Below, piece after piece: positions 11,744-23,015 of a DNA stretch of 64,000 nt; the first letter of the stretch is position 1, and the number at the start of each line of letters is the position of its first letter. The stretch comes from Podospora comata (taxonomy: Eukaryota > Ascomycota > Sordariomycetes > Sordariales > Podosporaceae). Made by a program: the position numbers and the translations under genes. The DNA lies in NCBI GenBank assembly GCA_017354895.1, contig CP071498.1, positions 2,232,001 through 2,296,000 on the forward strand, in the 5' to 3' direction. The notes beneath the pieces were generated by a model, which ran no database searches, was not told where the DNA came from, and saw only the letters and a program-made list of their open reading frames with translations.

Positions 11744-12073
11744 TCGTGTTGCATATCAACGCCGCGTCGGGAGTAGGCGTCCTCCGATGGCAGGTTTGAC
11801 TAACGGTACTTCCTGCCAGCGAGGGAGGAGAATACTCAATCTATTTTAGGCAGCCGTTCATGCGCCTGGTTTCTGGGCTCGTAAATGGCAAGTAACGTCT
11901 TTGATGCTGCATATTGGAAAGCATGCGTCAGAAACATCGAAGCAGGCCTTTACAGTAGATCGATTTCGTGATAAAATCTGCACTGTCTCTTCCCTTCTTT
12001 CTTCACGCTTCGAACCTCTGCCCCCGGCCACACTTCTATCCTAACGTACTCATACCGTCCTAAATAAGAGAGT

Positions 12074-14090
12074 TCAATGGAGGGACTGGTGGCGGTTAGC
12101 CAGTGAGTATGAATCATGCCCAACCCTTTGCTTCTGGATCGCCTTACCTTTGCAAACTTGCTCCTCGCTCGAATCTCTGGACCTAGAACAACCAGAACCA
12201 GCGGTACCACGCTTTCGAAGCGGCATGTGTCAGTCATTGCGAACCCCATCTTTGGTCATGAGCTCACCTCATCAACAGTCCAAATCCACCCAAGAGGTGG
12301 GAAGCCTCCATAAAACCGAGGTTCGTGAACACTTCATCTTCCTGTTAGTCTCACACACAAAGAATTGCGGCAAGAACTGGCTTACTGGGAGTCACGCCCA
12401 ATGGTAGAGCCCCTGCCACAGCATTTCTGCAGAAGCTCTGGGCCGCCATGGCCGAACTGGCATATGTGACATAGCTTGATGGTTTTTCTTTAGTGTTAGT
12501 ATGTGGTCTGGTAAAGCTGATTGCGGCACGACTTACACATCAGCGAAATAGGTAAAGACGGCGAGGTAAATCGAATAAGACCCGAACGTGACGACAGTGA
12601 CGGAAAGAACTGCAAATATCCAGTGAATATCTGGCATCATGAGTGACCCGTACCTAGCGAGGAGGTCAGCGGGCATTGCGAGAGGCTGAAAGTTCAGCAG
12701 TTCTGCGTACATGAACATTCCAATGGACATTGCAATACTCAGAAGGCATGCTGTATACAATCTAGCTTCTGGGTTCCAGTCGCTGCACAAGCCAGAAGAA
12801 TCTGGCCTTTTTCTGAACTGATGGAGAAGACTGAACCTGGGTTGTTCAGTGACATATTTGCGGTAGAGCCGTTCTTGGAAAGGGTAACAAAGATTTCCCA
12901 GACCCGCACCGACGACGGTTGCGAGCATTACAAGGCCAGCCTGTCGCGGTGTGAACGAATATGTCGTTTCAAATGTGAGAGGCACTGACACATAGAACCT
13001 ATAATCCAGTCGTCAGCAGTGTCAGCCAGCTGCCTGGTATCATTATTGGCTTCTCACATGAAGAGCAGCGCCCAGCTGAAAGAGATCCACATACTGAACC
13101 AGAATACGACTGGCTCAGTAAAGAGTAGGTCTGTCAAGTCTTCGATTAGGTTCCGAGATACTATTCCGGACAGAGCCAACTTACAAAACGGTCTGGTTAG
13201 ACTGATTCGAATCATTTGCTTCAGGGTGGCACGCTCTTCTTCCTCTTTCACCTTCCAAGTGATGCGAGGTGTCGACAGCTTTTCATTGCACGGGGCCAAG
13301 TCAGCCGAATTGAGGATCTTTGCCCTTCTACTCAAGAGCAGTGGTCCGCGGCATTCCTGAAAGAAAAAGAAAATCAGGGCCATGAGAAGGGCGTTGGCAA
13401 TCAGCTGGTGCCAGTAGATCCAGCGCCAACCCAAGGGTTCAACTACGAAGTTTGACGCCAGCTGACCTATTCCGCCTGAGAAGGATGCTGTTGCGAACAA
13501 CGACATTGGCATACCACGTTCGTGGGGCTGGTAAATGTCTGCGATAATGCCTCCAACCATGGTGCTGAATGTGCTGGCACCAACACCTTGAAAGAACCTG
13601 GTAATCAGGAGTCCCGCAAGATTGTTGACAACAGGAATAAGCAGGGTACAAACTGACATCCGATCGACGTGCATTAGCGTCACAACCGTCACTCGGGGGA
13701 TGGGTCCGCTAGGTACCTACGGATGTAGAGTCCATATGTACTCAAGAAGACAGGTTTCCGGCCAACAAATTCGCTGAAAGGAGCCAGAACCATTGGCGCT
13801 GCAGCAAAGGCTGTTTGAAACGTAGGCATGCCGACAAGGACTACAGTGCGAGATGACCCATATTCGGCGGCGATGGAGCTAACCCCAGAAACGTATGCGG
13901 AGATGGAATATGCAGCCATGAATGTTGTGAGAATACTGAGGCCAGCTACAAAATGCTTTTCTTGGGCTGGCCATGTGGTGGGGTCTCTGATATTCTGTAC
14001 GGCTTTCTCATGCTGATCTGAGAGAGGTGTGTCCCAAGTCAAGTACCTCAATGTGGTTTCCCGAGTTGAGGTTTGGTTTGGCTGATACAT
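12074..14090 (-). CDS. Major facilitator superfamily exporter (DHA1-type)
   Basis: Seven exons, 14090-13721, 13652-13058, 12998-12537, 12474-12386, 12331-12268, 12211-12148 and 12085-12074, give 551 residues. The protein has a ~45-residue hydrophilic N-terminus (motif LTWD..PLSDQ, EK..VAGLSILTTFMAAYS) and about twelve transmembrane helices. MFS motif A is present as EFVGRKPVFLSTYGL, and RFFQGVGASTFSTMVGGIIADIY matches the helix 4 region of drug/polyamine exporters. A long central loop carries DLAPCNEKLSTPRITWKVKEEEE. The last exon (SLH, stop) is inferred from a classic GTAAGG..CTAAC..CAG intron; reading through instead would end at 11950. It lies next to the divergent Zn2Cys6 regulator, which suggests a regulated export function. 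The substrate is unknown. Confidence 0.85.
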
Positions 14091-14589
14091 CTTATGCTTT
14101 GGCGGGGTTGAACCTGCTGCAGCAACACTGTTGGCTTGGAGTAGGGCAGGATGGATGCCACCTCTGCATTTTTGAGGTAGCAGGGCCTTGTTCTTCTTGC
14201 CTTTAATCTTTGCATTTCACACACACTGAGCTCATCAAACATTGGAGACACAGGCATGTTGGCAAGGCTCTGGAGCACGTGCCACACCGGTCAAAAGCAG
14301 TTGGAGGCACATCCCGCGATTGCTTATCTCGTGGTTGCACTGCAGTTGCCCGCTTCCACCTTGTGGTACCCAAACCATCGCTGGAAAGGATTTCTTCATC
14401 GCGCAAAATGAAGAGTGTCTGTCCAATTTGAATTAACAGGCCAAGGTTGCCGAAATATAAGACCGCCGACCATTTCTCGATGACAGATCTAGGGTATGTA
14501 ATCCAAATGTTTCTCTTCTCCGGACAACCCCACCCCACGCGGGCTGTGACGAATCTCCAGACACGGAATAAGACGATCACGTTCCACTG

Positions 14590-17347
14590 ATGAATCACTG
14601 TTACGGGCAGCTTCCCATGCGTGATTTATTGAGACCCAGCGATGCACCACAGATCCCCTTCGTGGATGATCCGTTCCCTTACCTCCCATCTGATGTTCAA
14701 GATGAAGGGGTAGCTTTCGATTCGAATTATGCCTCTTACGAATATCATTTCCCCCCTATGCACGCCACAAGCGACGCCGCGAATGTGCCAATTAGCGGAT
14801 TGGCATTTCCTATCAACATCGCTTCACCGCCCTTACCGCTTCCCGAACATCCGGTTCCGAACCAGGGCTGGGGAGACTCACGCCGTTCCCACAATTTTCT
14901 AATACCTGCAGTAAATTATTCGGGTGACGTCTCCAATCAATTTCCGATTTCCTTGGGCATGAATGACGCAAAGACTTATATATCGGTCCCCGGACAGCGG
15001 CGTGAATCCGAGCCACGGTATCTGGTCCCAAATGAGACTCATACCCATGACAACTTCATCCCTTGTACAAGCTTCCAATTGGATATCCCAGGTAGTGGAA
15101 CGGTCTTCCTTCCCGAAGAAGACCCCAATCGGTATGACCTCGAGGAAGTTTTCAGCGTGTTCTACCAAGGGAACAGAAATCTTCAGAGAATGTCGCCGCA
15201 GCTCATTGAAGCTACCCTGGGCATCCCACCAGACTCTAATGATTCCCAACACCTGATATGTTCCCAGAACAATGAGCGTCAGTCGGACCAGGACTCAGCC
15301 ACTCTCGACGCCCTTTCCGCGCAGCCGAAGATACCATCAAGCCCTTCTACACTAGCACAATCACCAGATGCTTTATCGGAACCTGCTACAAGCCTCTCGG
15401 CACCTCAGAGAGACCATGGCATCCCTTTTACTTCTAGACCCAGACTTCTGGTGGCTCCTCCGGGCTTCAGTCATTCGCATATCCTGGTCATTACCAGCAA
15501 CCCTGAGTCATTGCCGGCATCGCTGTGGGATGGAGCGCGGCTTGCCGAACTGGAGAAGGACATAAGATTGAAGGCCTTGGATATCGAATCCCAAATACCA
15601 AACAGTCAAGATAGCAGTTCACACGATTCCAATCAGAAACGACAGCGAGTCGATAACAAACCCCAGTCCAATAGCACGCAAAAAGTCTCGAAAGCCAGCG
15701 GCGTACCGACAATAAGCCCCTATCCTGCTCTGTTTCCATGTCCTGCTTCTGTTCTAACTTCAGATCCTCTCCCAAGTGCCATGCCTCACAGCCGTGTTCC
15801 TAAGCGCAAGGCGAATGCCGAACGACAAGCCACTAGTCAAGTCAAGAAGGAGAGCACTTGCTTACTATGCCGAGTAATGAGGGAAAAGGTCTGTACACAT
15901 ACCAGTACAAACACTCCCGCCTCCATTTTGCTCACACTTTTGCAGTGTAGCGATGGTACACCATGCCTACGATGCGTCAGAGTATTGCAGAATGAGAGAT
16001 CGATACTACGTGTGCCATGTCAGCCAGCAACACTAGACGATATTGAGCTCTATAGGCGGCGTGAGTATTTGTGCACCTACGCTCTTCATCCATCACTAAT
16101 CCTCTAGGCACTCAAATCGGTCTTTTCGTTTATTATTACGAGCAGAGCAGCGAATCAGATCTGCCACGACGCAGCGCGAGTATCGTCGATACCAATCCAC
16201 TGGAATCTCAATTAAGTCAAAACTGCCCACTGACGGTCGCTGATACGTTCGCGGTTCATGAGTTTGGTACGTTCCAGCGATTCGCCCCAAATCTTCTGAA
16301 CGATGCCAAGCGGGAAAGGGAACTCGCCACCCAACATGCACCAACTTCAGAGGACTTGAACAAGAGTGGTGTTTTTGCTCGATACTTGGAGTTGCACTTG
16401 TCATCCATCATCGAGACGCTGGGCACAAACAACAGCTTCATTGCTACTACTCTGAAGGTAGCTGAGAGGTATAGCAAGCCAACAGGGTCGAAAACACGTG
16501 TAAGCTATCCGCACCGAAGTATGTGCGGTTATGCAGAAGCTGACAGTAATTCCCCCTGTGTCCAAAGACAATGTTACGGCATGCTTTGTACATCTTTGCC
16601 GCAAGATTCCTACGCCGGACCTACTGGGTACAGGTTGATACAGTGACTGAGAACTACAGAGTAGCATGGATGGATGCGCCGTGGCGAGCGTTGCCTGTTT
16701 CAACACCAAGATCACTTGCTGAAGCAGAGACTCTCAACGACATACTGAAGGATCACTTGCGCTTCCTGGAGAAGTCCGTCATCCACGCCTTCACCAAGAA
16801 GATTTATGCTAGGAAAAAGGAGGACTGGTTTGAGATCTTTCTAGTGACCTTCATCTTCCAAGTCATCCTCAGCGAGAATCTCGAGATGAGCTTTTACAGT
16901 CATTTCCCAGGGCTCGTACGTATTCGACTTCTCGTTCAGCTTCTCTACTAACACCACTTGAGGATGACAACTGCTAACCCAGATTAGGAGAAGCCCATCG
17001 AGTGCCCCTGGTCAACGTTTGGAGGGCTTCGAAGCTATTCCTCCAAGAGAATTGCTTCTTACTTTTCCGCAATCAATGGTCGTGATCCATTCTTGAAGCC
17101 CGGTGCTAGAGCATGGGAAGGCTTCGGGGATACCGAGCGCACGTACTTGGATCAGTGCGGGATTCTGCTGAAAGGTGTGCTCCTTTACAATCTTAACCAG
17201 GAGTGATCGGATTACTTACACTGCCTCGCAGAGGGCTATACAAAACGGGATGATTTGGGATTCCGCAGGTCGGCTTCAATGGGAGATGCTGATTCTCCGG
17301 GGAGTTGGTGGAAATGGGCCGTGGAAACGATTCTTGGGAACGGCTAG
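14590..17347 (+). CDS. Zn2Cys6-type transcription factor (fungal C6 regulator)
   Basis: Exon 1 is 14590-15888, exon 2 15946-16060 and exon 3 starts at 16108; later exons include ~16600-16915, ~16987-17174 and ~17231-17347. The splice at ~16500-16600 is unresolved. The first 420 residues are Ser/Pro/Asn-rich and acidic. A basic stretch (VPKRKANAERQATSQVKKE) precedes a cysteine cluster starting at C424: CLLC, then after the splice CSDGTPCLRC, with a further Cys at ~458. This resembles a C6 binuclear cluster placed in the middle of the protein, but the last spacing is long (15 residues). The downstream part (DELHLSSIIETL-like and LKDHLRFLEKSVIHAFTKKIYARKKEDWFEI) fits the fungal C6 family in which the cluster is followed by an alpha-helical region. 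Divergent from the MFS gene and convergent with the CmcJ-like gene. Confidence 0.65.
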
Positions 17348-17577
17348 CATCTTCATGTGGTGTCTAGTTCTATTCATATACCACCTGTCAAACACTGGGA
17401 CGAGCATGCAAAGTCTCTTATTCGCCGTTTGCTAGATGGGACAGGGATAGTGGAGAAGGTGACGTTTCACTTCTTTTTGGGATTGGCCGCCGACATTGAC
17501 GAGATTAACGACTATCGCAGCAACCTCGTTGCTGTGAGTATTATGACTGAATGGCAACGCAGTAGGATGATCTTTCT

Positions 17578-18658
17578 TCATCCATAAAATATCATGGCCC
17601 GCGTCTCAATACTCTCTCTTGGTCGTGCAGCCCCATATCCTCGAAGGTTGGGTTGGATTGCGGCGTGTGGACAAACTGGTCGATATGATCAGTGGCCAAT
17701 CGTTGGTTACTGAAACATCCATCCTTACTTACCTCTGGAGCTGGTATCATCCGAATCGAAGATCTTAAATAGCAGCAGCTCATTCTGCGACTGTTTGTCA
17801 AGAAAGTACCATTTATGGGCCGAGGATCGGTGGACTTGTAGCGTTTCCGCGACGTTGTTCGGAAATACCGTGTCGGAAGGTGTTATATCTTCCTCGATGT
17901 CAATGGTTCTGGCATCACACAACCCCAACGGCCAGTCCTCGAGGTCAGAGAAGAACGGCCGCCATGAGCTTCGAGTTGGAGATAGGTCAGCACCACATGG
18001 ATGGCATGATCATGAGTGAGGCACCTGACTTTATGATCTGGATCCTCCCAGAAAGCAATTGCTCGTCGAGGTTATGTTGCCGGACAATGTACACAGCTCT
18101 CTCGATCGCGCTGGCTGGAGAGGAGTCTGCCCAGAGGATTAGCTCCACCTCTGGAGATCATCCAACTATCACTCACCAACATGGACACCACGGACAGGCT
18201 GCTCCAAGCTTGACTTCTCCCCGATGTTGCCCGGAAATTCGCGGTTCCTCTTCCGAGTCTTGGGTTGATCAGGATGTGCTGAACTGCTGACAGAAGACAC
18301 TGCGTCCAACACGTACCTCTACATCAAAGACGACGACTTTCTTGGCCTCGAATCTTTCTGTCAGAAACGCTTCCATTTTTTGAATGTAGCGCTGCTCAAT
18401 CTCGCTGCCGGACTTCACGCTCTCATAATTGAACTGATCATCCAGGGTCTGTTCCACCACCTCGAAGCCATTTTCGTCGAGGCTGAATGTTGCTACCTCG
18501 CTTCTGATGTTGGTGACGGTGATATCGGCTGGGATATGGACGTGATTAGTTGAGGAATTTCCTTGCAAAAACTCCGGTGGGAGGCAGCAGAAATACGGCT
18601 TTTCGTTTTTGTATGGTGGCTTGTCAAGGTAGAACACTGTTGCTATTGCTGTCTCCAT
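17578..18658 (-). CDS. CmcJ/GA4-desaturase/AsaB-like enzyme
   Basis: Five exons, 18658-18317, 18258-18177, 18126-18030, 17968-17733 and 17675-17578, give 284 residues. Family hallmarks appear in the right order: VFYLDKPPYKNEKPYFC, the block ITVTNIRSEVATFSLDENGFE, VVVFDVE, PVRGVHVD, IQIINSWRPF, DWPLGLCDARTID, then HKWYFLDKQSQNELLLFK and a terminal PRESIETRAMIFYG. Members are named after CmcJ (cephamycin methoxylation) and AsaB and are widespread in fungal biosynthetic clusters; many are annotated as hydroxylases or desaturases. The true chemistry is often untested. The correct terminal frame was chosen because PRESIETRA matches the family, whereas the longer competing frame does not. The neighbouring regulator and MFS exporter support a role in a small metabolite cluster. 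Confidence 0.82.
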
Positions 18659-19470
18659 GTTGTATAGCAAAACATCAATCTCTAGAAGATTGTGTTGAGA
18701 ATGATGATAACCACCAACGCATCAACGATTCTACAAACGAAACAGCACAAAGACCCAACTACCAAGCAGAGCCGCATATTACCTAAAGCCTTCGGCAGCC
18801 CTCCGTGGAGAAAGCTATTGATGGCGTTCTCGTGGGGTAATCCCACACTTGTTCAATAACCGGGTGCCAAGCCGTCGTGGTTTCAGCCGAGTGGTGTCAG
18901 GAAGATAGCCCATGCAACTCTCATTGGCTTCCAGGCAGGTTTCCCCCCATGTAGGGAGTTTCTTGGCGTTGCTGCACCGTTCACCGATGCTGCAGGTATC
19001 CCTCATTAAATATATCTCTTATAATCCTTGGGCCTACTGGTCTTTGACGCTAGACTGCAAGATTGTCGTCATCACCAACCATCAAGACAAGGCTCTGAAG
19101 ACGGCAAATCATAGCACTGCCGGACACACCCTTCTAATGAAAAAATCGCTCACGAGACAGCATGGTGGTGCAGCCGGTGAGCAGTGTTGATCGGCGAGTT
19201 GTGTGAGGTCGCAGCCTGACATGTGTAGGTTCCCCGCTTTGGGGGTTCCAACTACTGTCACTGGCTTGAAGGATTGCTCAAAGGGACGACATGTGAAAAC
19301 CTTCTGCGGGCTTTGGAGGGTGTTGATCTGTAGATTTATAGACACCAGGTTGTGAAATTTAGTGCCCTCTTTTCTCCTCCTTCTGCTCGCATGAATCGAT
19401 GCATTAAACATCTCTATCGCCAAAGCCAGAATACAGCTTCTCAAATCCCTATACAAAGAGCCAATTCAAC
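18659..19470. other. Intergenic region
   Basis: Promoter side of the CmcJ-like gene and of the small gene at 19471. No further gene or repeat seen. Confidence 0.35.
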
Positions 19471-19742
19471 ATGGGCTTCATCGCCACAGGTACTCTCCCA
19501 TTGCCTCCTTGTCACTGCACTGCTGCTTCTCAACGCTAACACCAAGCCCTCGGTCACCAGAGGAACAGAAACAGCCATGGAAGAACTTTGCCCAGACCGG
19601 GGGAAGTAATGCCTCTTACGAGAAGCATCAGCTCTACCTCCAGACCTCCGGAGGCAGACCCTGGAATGAGTGGCTGAAGGAGTACAAGGGGATTGTCGCT
19701 GCTCCGAGGACTCCGGCACCGCCTCCTGTCTCCGATGACTAA
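19471..19742 (+). CDS. Small conserved-looking protein, 66 aa
   Basis: Exon 1 19471-19489 (MGFIAT plus one base), intron 19490-19560 with a GCTAAC branch point and CAG acceptor, exon 2 19561-19742. The product is 66 residues with no cysteines and no signal peptide: after MGFIATEEQKQPWKNFAQ it has aromatic/basic pairs (YEKHQLYLQTSGGRPWNEW), then a Pro/Ala tail. The acceptor was chosen because the other AG in the intron breaks the frame. Trp-Asn-Glu-Trp-Leu and Tyr-Glu-Lys look conserved rather than random. I do not recognise a named family. It could be a small fungus-specific regulatory or metabolic protein. Confidence 0.5.
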
Positions 19743-20877
19743 TCAACGTTGAGTGAAAGGGGTTTAAGGGAAGAGCGGAGTATTGTGTTTTTTTGTGTAC
19801 TTTGCACTTTGCCAGTCTGCTATACAGCCTTCTGGCGTGATACTACGGTCAATTTAACAAGTCTTTCTATGCCATTCTCCGAGCGTGATATGAAAACGAG
19901 AACAAATTTGCCTTCAAAATATTGAATCTCTCTCGTCATGACAAAGAGTCCACTATCGTCTATCAGCAAAATGGCATCAAACTGGTGCCCGGTCCCGCCC
20001 TGCTCCGCATGTCGCCACTTCTCGGCCCCACATCCCCGGAGTTGTGGGTAACCAAACGACACCATTCCTCGGCCCCACATGCTCAGGCAGCCAAAAACCC
20101 GGTCGAAAAGCCGACAGGCGAACAAAGCTCTCCCGGCCGCCACCTCTCCGCCGCCAACACAAATTACCTCCCTCTTCCACTCCACCAAAGAAAACAGAAA
20201 TTGTCTCCCGACCTCATCCATTTGTTGTCACCTTTGCTTCGCCTGTACTTAGCTCCAGCATCTTTGCTTTTCCTGCCCCTTCATCTCGACAAGATATCAC
20301 TTTTGCCTAACGGGTCGACTCTCCATGCTGACAAATGGTGATAGGCGGTGCGGGTTCAAGAAGGCAGCCCTTATGAACTTGTTCCCTCGTCGGGCAGAGG
20401 TTGAACTGGGCTGAGGTTGAAGCATTCACAAAGCAGATGAGAGCCAGTGATGCCATCACCACCAGCTGGTTCGCTTGAGTGATATGCCATTCGATCATTT
20501 GTGGTGGCTTAAAAAAATGGACTGGTGGGCATTCAAGAGTTCTTCTTTGCCGACTCGTACGGGAGGGTTGGGAGTTCTTTCACACTTTTCCAGTCGAATG
20601 GGGGTCCAAACAGGGTGGTGTTTAATGTAGAGGGCGGGGTGGTTTGGTGGGCTTGACGGGTCCATTATAGAGTCTTGAAGGGAGTATATCTGTCATGGTA
20701 TCCTGCTTGGATGGCTTCATTTGTTAGATAAGGTTGATGGCTTGGTGGTATAAGTTAATTCCACTGTCTGGCTTGCTAGCTCCGCATATGGTGACTCACT
20801 AACATGTTTCACTCTACATGACATAGCGTGTCTGTTCTCCCTATCGCATCGAGCCTTAGCCCACATTCGGTGTCGTC
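19743..20877. other. Intergenic region
   Basis: About 1.1 kb without supportable genes; short frames on both strands only. Confidence 0.3.
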
Positions 20878-21285
20878 GATGGGATGAGATGGTCTCAACT
20901 CATCTTATAACACGAGACCGTAGGAGGAGACAAATAAGCCAAAACGAACCCCCCGTCTCATCTTACGTCTCATGGGATGAAGGTTATCTTTCTAAGGCTT
21001 TTTTAAAGGCTTTTTTTTTGGCCACCAAAAACATAATAATATTTGGATTTTTCCTCATGGGAACGTTGTGTGGGTTCCCAGTAAGGTTGGTAGCTGGGTA
21101 AGGGTGAGGTCGGTGGCCTGGGTGAGGGTGAGGGTGAGGGTTGCGGCTCTGTGGCCAATAAGGCTGCCGAGATCTTAGGCCGGAAGAGCCACCGGAGGTC
21201 TTATAACCGGTAAGATGAGGTAAATCGTAAGGGCAGTGGGATGAGCCCACACGAGGGCCATCTTCTCTTATCTTATCTCATTGGC
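20878..21285. repeat. Candidate diverged non-autonomous DNA element
   Basis: The left end carries GATGGGATGAGATGGTCTC. The right end, read on the minus strand, carries GGCCAATGAGATAAGAT. Both resemble a third copy of the same motif at about 32660-32710 (minus strand GCCAATGAGATGAGATCG). The ends are roughly inverted to each other about 410 bp apart. A GGTGAG-type hexamer run lies inside at 21117-21145. No clean target duplication was found, so this is only a candidate MITE-like repeat. Confidence 0.3.
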
Positions 21286-22029
21286 CATCCTGCCCCGCAT
21301 CCAACATCAAACCATTTAAACTCTGGCAGATATTGATGCGTGACTTGCAGGGACGTGTCGTGGATGGTACTCGGGATGGGGTTTGTGCGTCAGGTTTGAC
21401 TCCCCGTGTTATCTTTGGGAAGCTTGAGGGAGGAAAAGTCAAACAGGTATTGTGATCATTCTCTTGGGGAAGCGCAGTAAGGTTTTGCGGGATAAGAAAA
21501 ATTCATGGGCATTTTATTTCAGATATAGGTCATATTACAACGAACGAGCTTTTGAAGGGGTGTGTGATTTCCAGCTGTTTAGAGGGGAAGCATAGGGTTG
21601 TGGTTAGGCTAATGCTTGTCCTGGAATTGCACCAGGGAAAAAGGCGTGGCAGACATGATGACCGCCGTCAGGACACTCTGAAAGTTGCTATGACCGGCGG
21701 TGACCCCCGATGAAACGAAACTCCATAAAAAACGTCAACAGTTTTCAACGGTTCGATTGCGTGGCATCACATTGACTTGGTCAGGTATTCAAATATGGGT
21801 AGAGTAGCGCCATGGAGACGACCACATCCAGTCTGAGAAAACCTTACGGCACAAGGGCAATAAATCATTTTTTCCGCAGCCGTAAAACTTTCTCTCACGA
21901 CATCTTAAATTCTCTCTTCCAGTCACCAACACGAACTGATCAAATCCAAACCCATAATTCGACCCTTACGTCCATCCACAGGCACCCTCAGCCAAACCGA
22001 CACCCCAAAGAACAAACCTAGATCAATCA
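21286..22029. other. Intergenic region
   Basis: No supportable gene or repeat; it includes the upstream region of the small gene at 22030. Confidence 0.3.
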
Positions 22030-22389
22030 ATGGGTTCCGCCTCTAAAACCCTCCCGGTCGGCGAAAGAGTAGCCTTAAATAAGCTAGAACGGATCCATAA
22101 GAAAATAGATGAGGCTCAAAGATCTCTCGACAGGAGCTTCCTTTTCTCTGCAACTGTGTCTCAATGAACAAAATACCGAGAATTGGGATCAAGAGGTGCG
22201 TACGTTCTTCTTTTACCTGCCCATCAACTGGATTTCCCTTCTTTAAAGGCTAACCTACTGCAGGGGCTGATCGTCCGGCATGCCTGGGCGAGCAAACGCA
22301 TCTTGCAGCTCCGAGACGACCGTGAGAGGGCGGAGGGTGAATTGAAAGATGCTCGGAGAACGGCTGCTGAGGGGAACTACAGACAGTGA
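22030..22389 (+). CDS. Possible small coiled-coil protein, about 83 aa
   Basis: Proposed exon 1 22030-22155 and exon 2 22264-22389, across a 108-nt intron (GTGTCT donor; CTAACCTACTGCAG end with a good branch point). The splice is phase 0 and gives a product of 83 residues. Both exons read as charged amphipathic helix: NKLERIHKKIDEAQRSLDRS, then LRDDRERAEGELKDARR. The 5' exon followed without splicing ends at a TGA, so the intron is needed. The donor is weak, and an alternative donor at ~22197 does not keep the frame. Unknown function; it sits 220 bp from a MITE. Confidence 0.4.
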
Positions 22390-22609
22390 ATCGGATGTGG
22401 TTTTGGAGATGGTGTATTTGGGATGGAGGGTCTATGGTATCTTTTCTTGGGGGCAAGGGAACGAAAAATGAAGCGGGGCACATCTTCCAAGACTTCGGGC
22501 TTGCGATCTGCGATACCATCGTTTGGGAACGCGCAGGTATGCGCCACAAATGAAGCTGAGCTAACCAAGATTGTTGGGGTCTTGAGATGATTTCAGTGAA
22601 GTTGCTGGA

Positions 22610-23015
22610 TTAGGGCGCGATCTTTTGGCCTGCAAAATGGGGCTTCAGAACGCTTTTCTGAACTGACTTTCAGAGCCAGGCCATGGCCAGCTTGCCAGCA
22701 GTTGATCCACCTGTTCAGAAAGGCTATCTAGAAGCCGTAATGTTTTACGTAGTAGCTAGTGGTGGTGTCTAAAGTGTAAATAAGGCCCTGTAAGTCCCTA
22801 CGTAGTAGGTGTGGTGGGTTTGATGGGCGCTGTGGGCCCTGTGGGTGCGTTTAAAAAGATTCGTCTGAATAGATTCACAGCGAAAATAGTCTCAATATAT
22901 CTAGACTGAAAGTAAAATAGTTGCTGAATTATTTCAGGGAAAAAAGATTACATATCTGAATAGTTCAGAATGAATAGATTCAGTAGGAATTTTGGGCCAA
23001 AAGATCGCGCCCTTA
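22610..23015. mobile_element. 400-bp MITE, PIF/Harbinger-like (TTA target duplication)
   Basis: The element spans 22613-23012. Its ends are a perfect 18-bp terminal inverted repeat GGGCGCGATCTTTTGGCC (22613-22630 and 22995-23012), with homology continuing past it after a one-base slip. It is flanked by direct TTA trinucleotides at 22610-22612 and 23013-23015, the 3-bp TWA target duplication typical of PIF/Harbinger elements. There is no coding capacity. Inside are a direct repeat of TACGTAGTAG (22747 and 22799 regions) and several TGAATAGATTCA-like palindromes in the right half. The superfamily call rests on the target-site size and sequence; no transposase is present in the window. Confidence 0.8.

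Noticed and set aside
11950-12073. Longer C-terminus of the MFS exporter ending at 11950
   Set aside because: It would require skipping a textbook intron (GTAAGG, CTAAC, CAG) right after the family's usual end RSKFAK; kept as an alternative only.
21117-21145. Telomere-like G-rich repeat (GGGTGA)n
   Set aside because: The unit differs from the fungal TTAGGG telomere repeat and only a few copies exist; a simple hexamer run.
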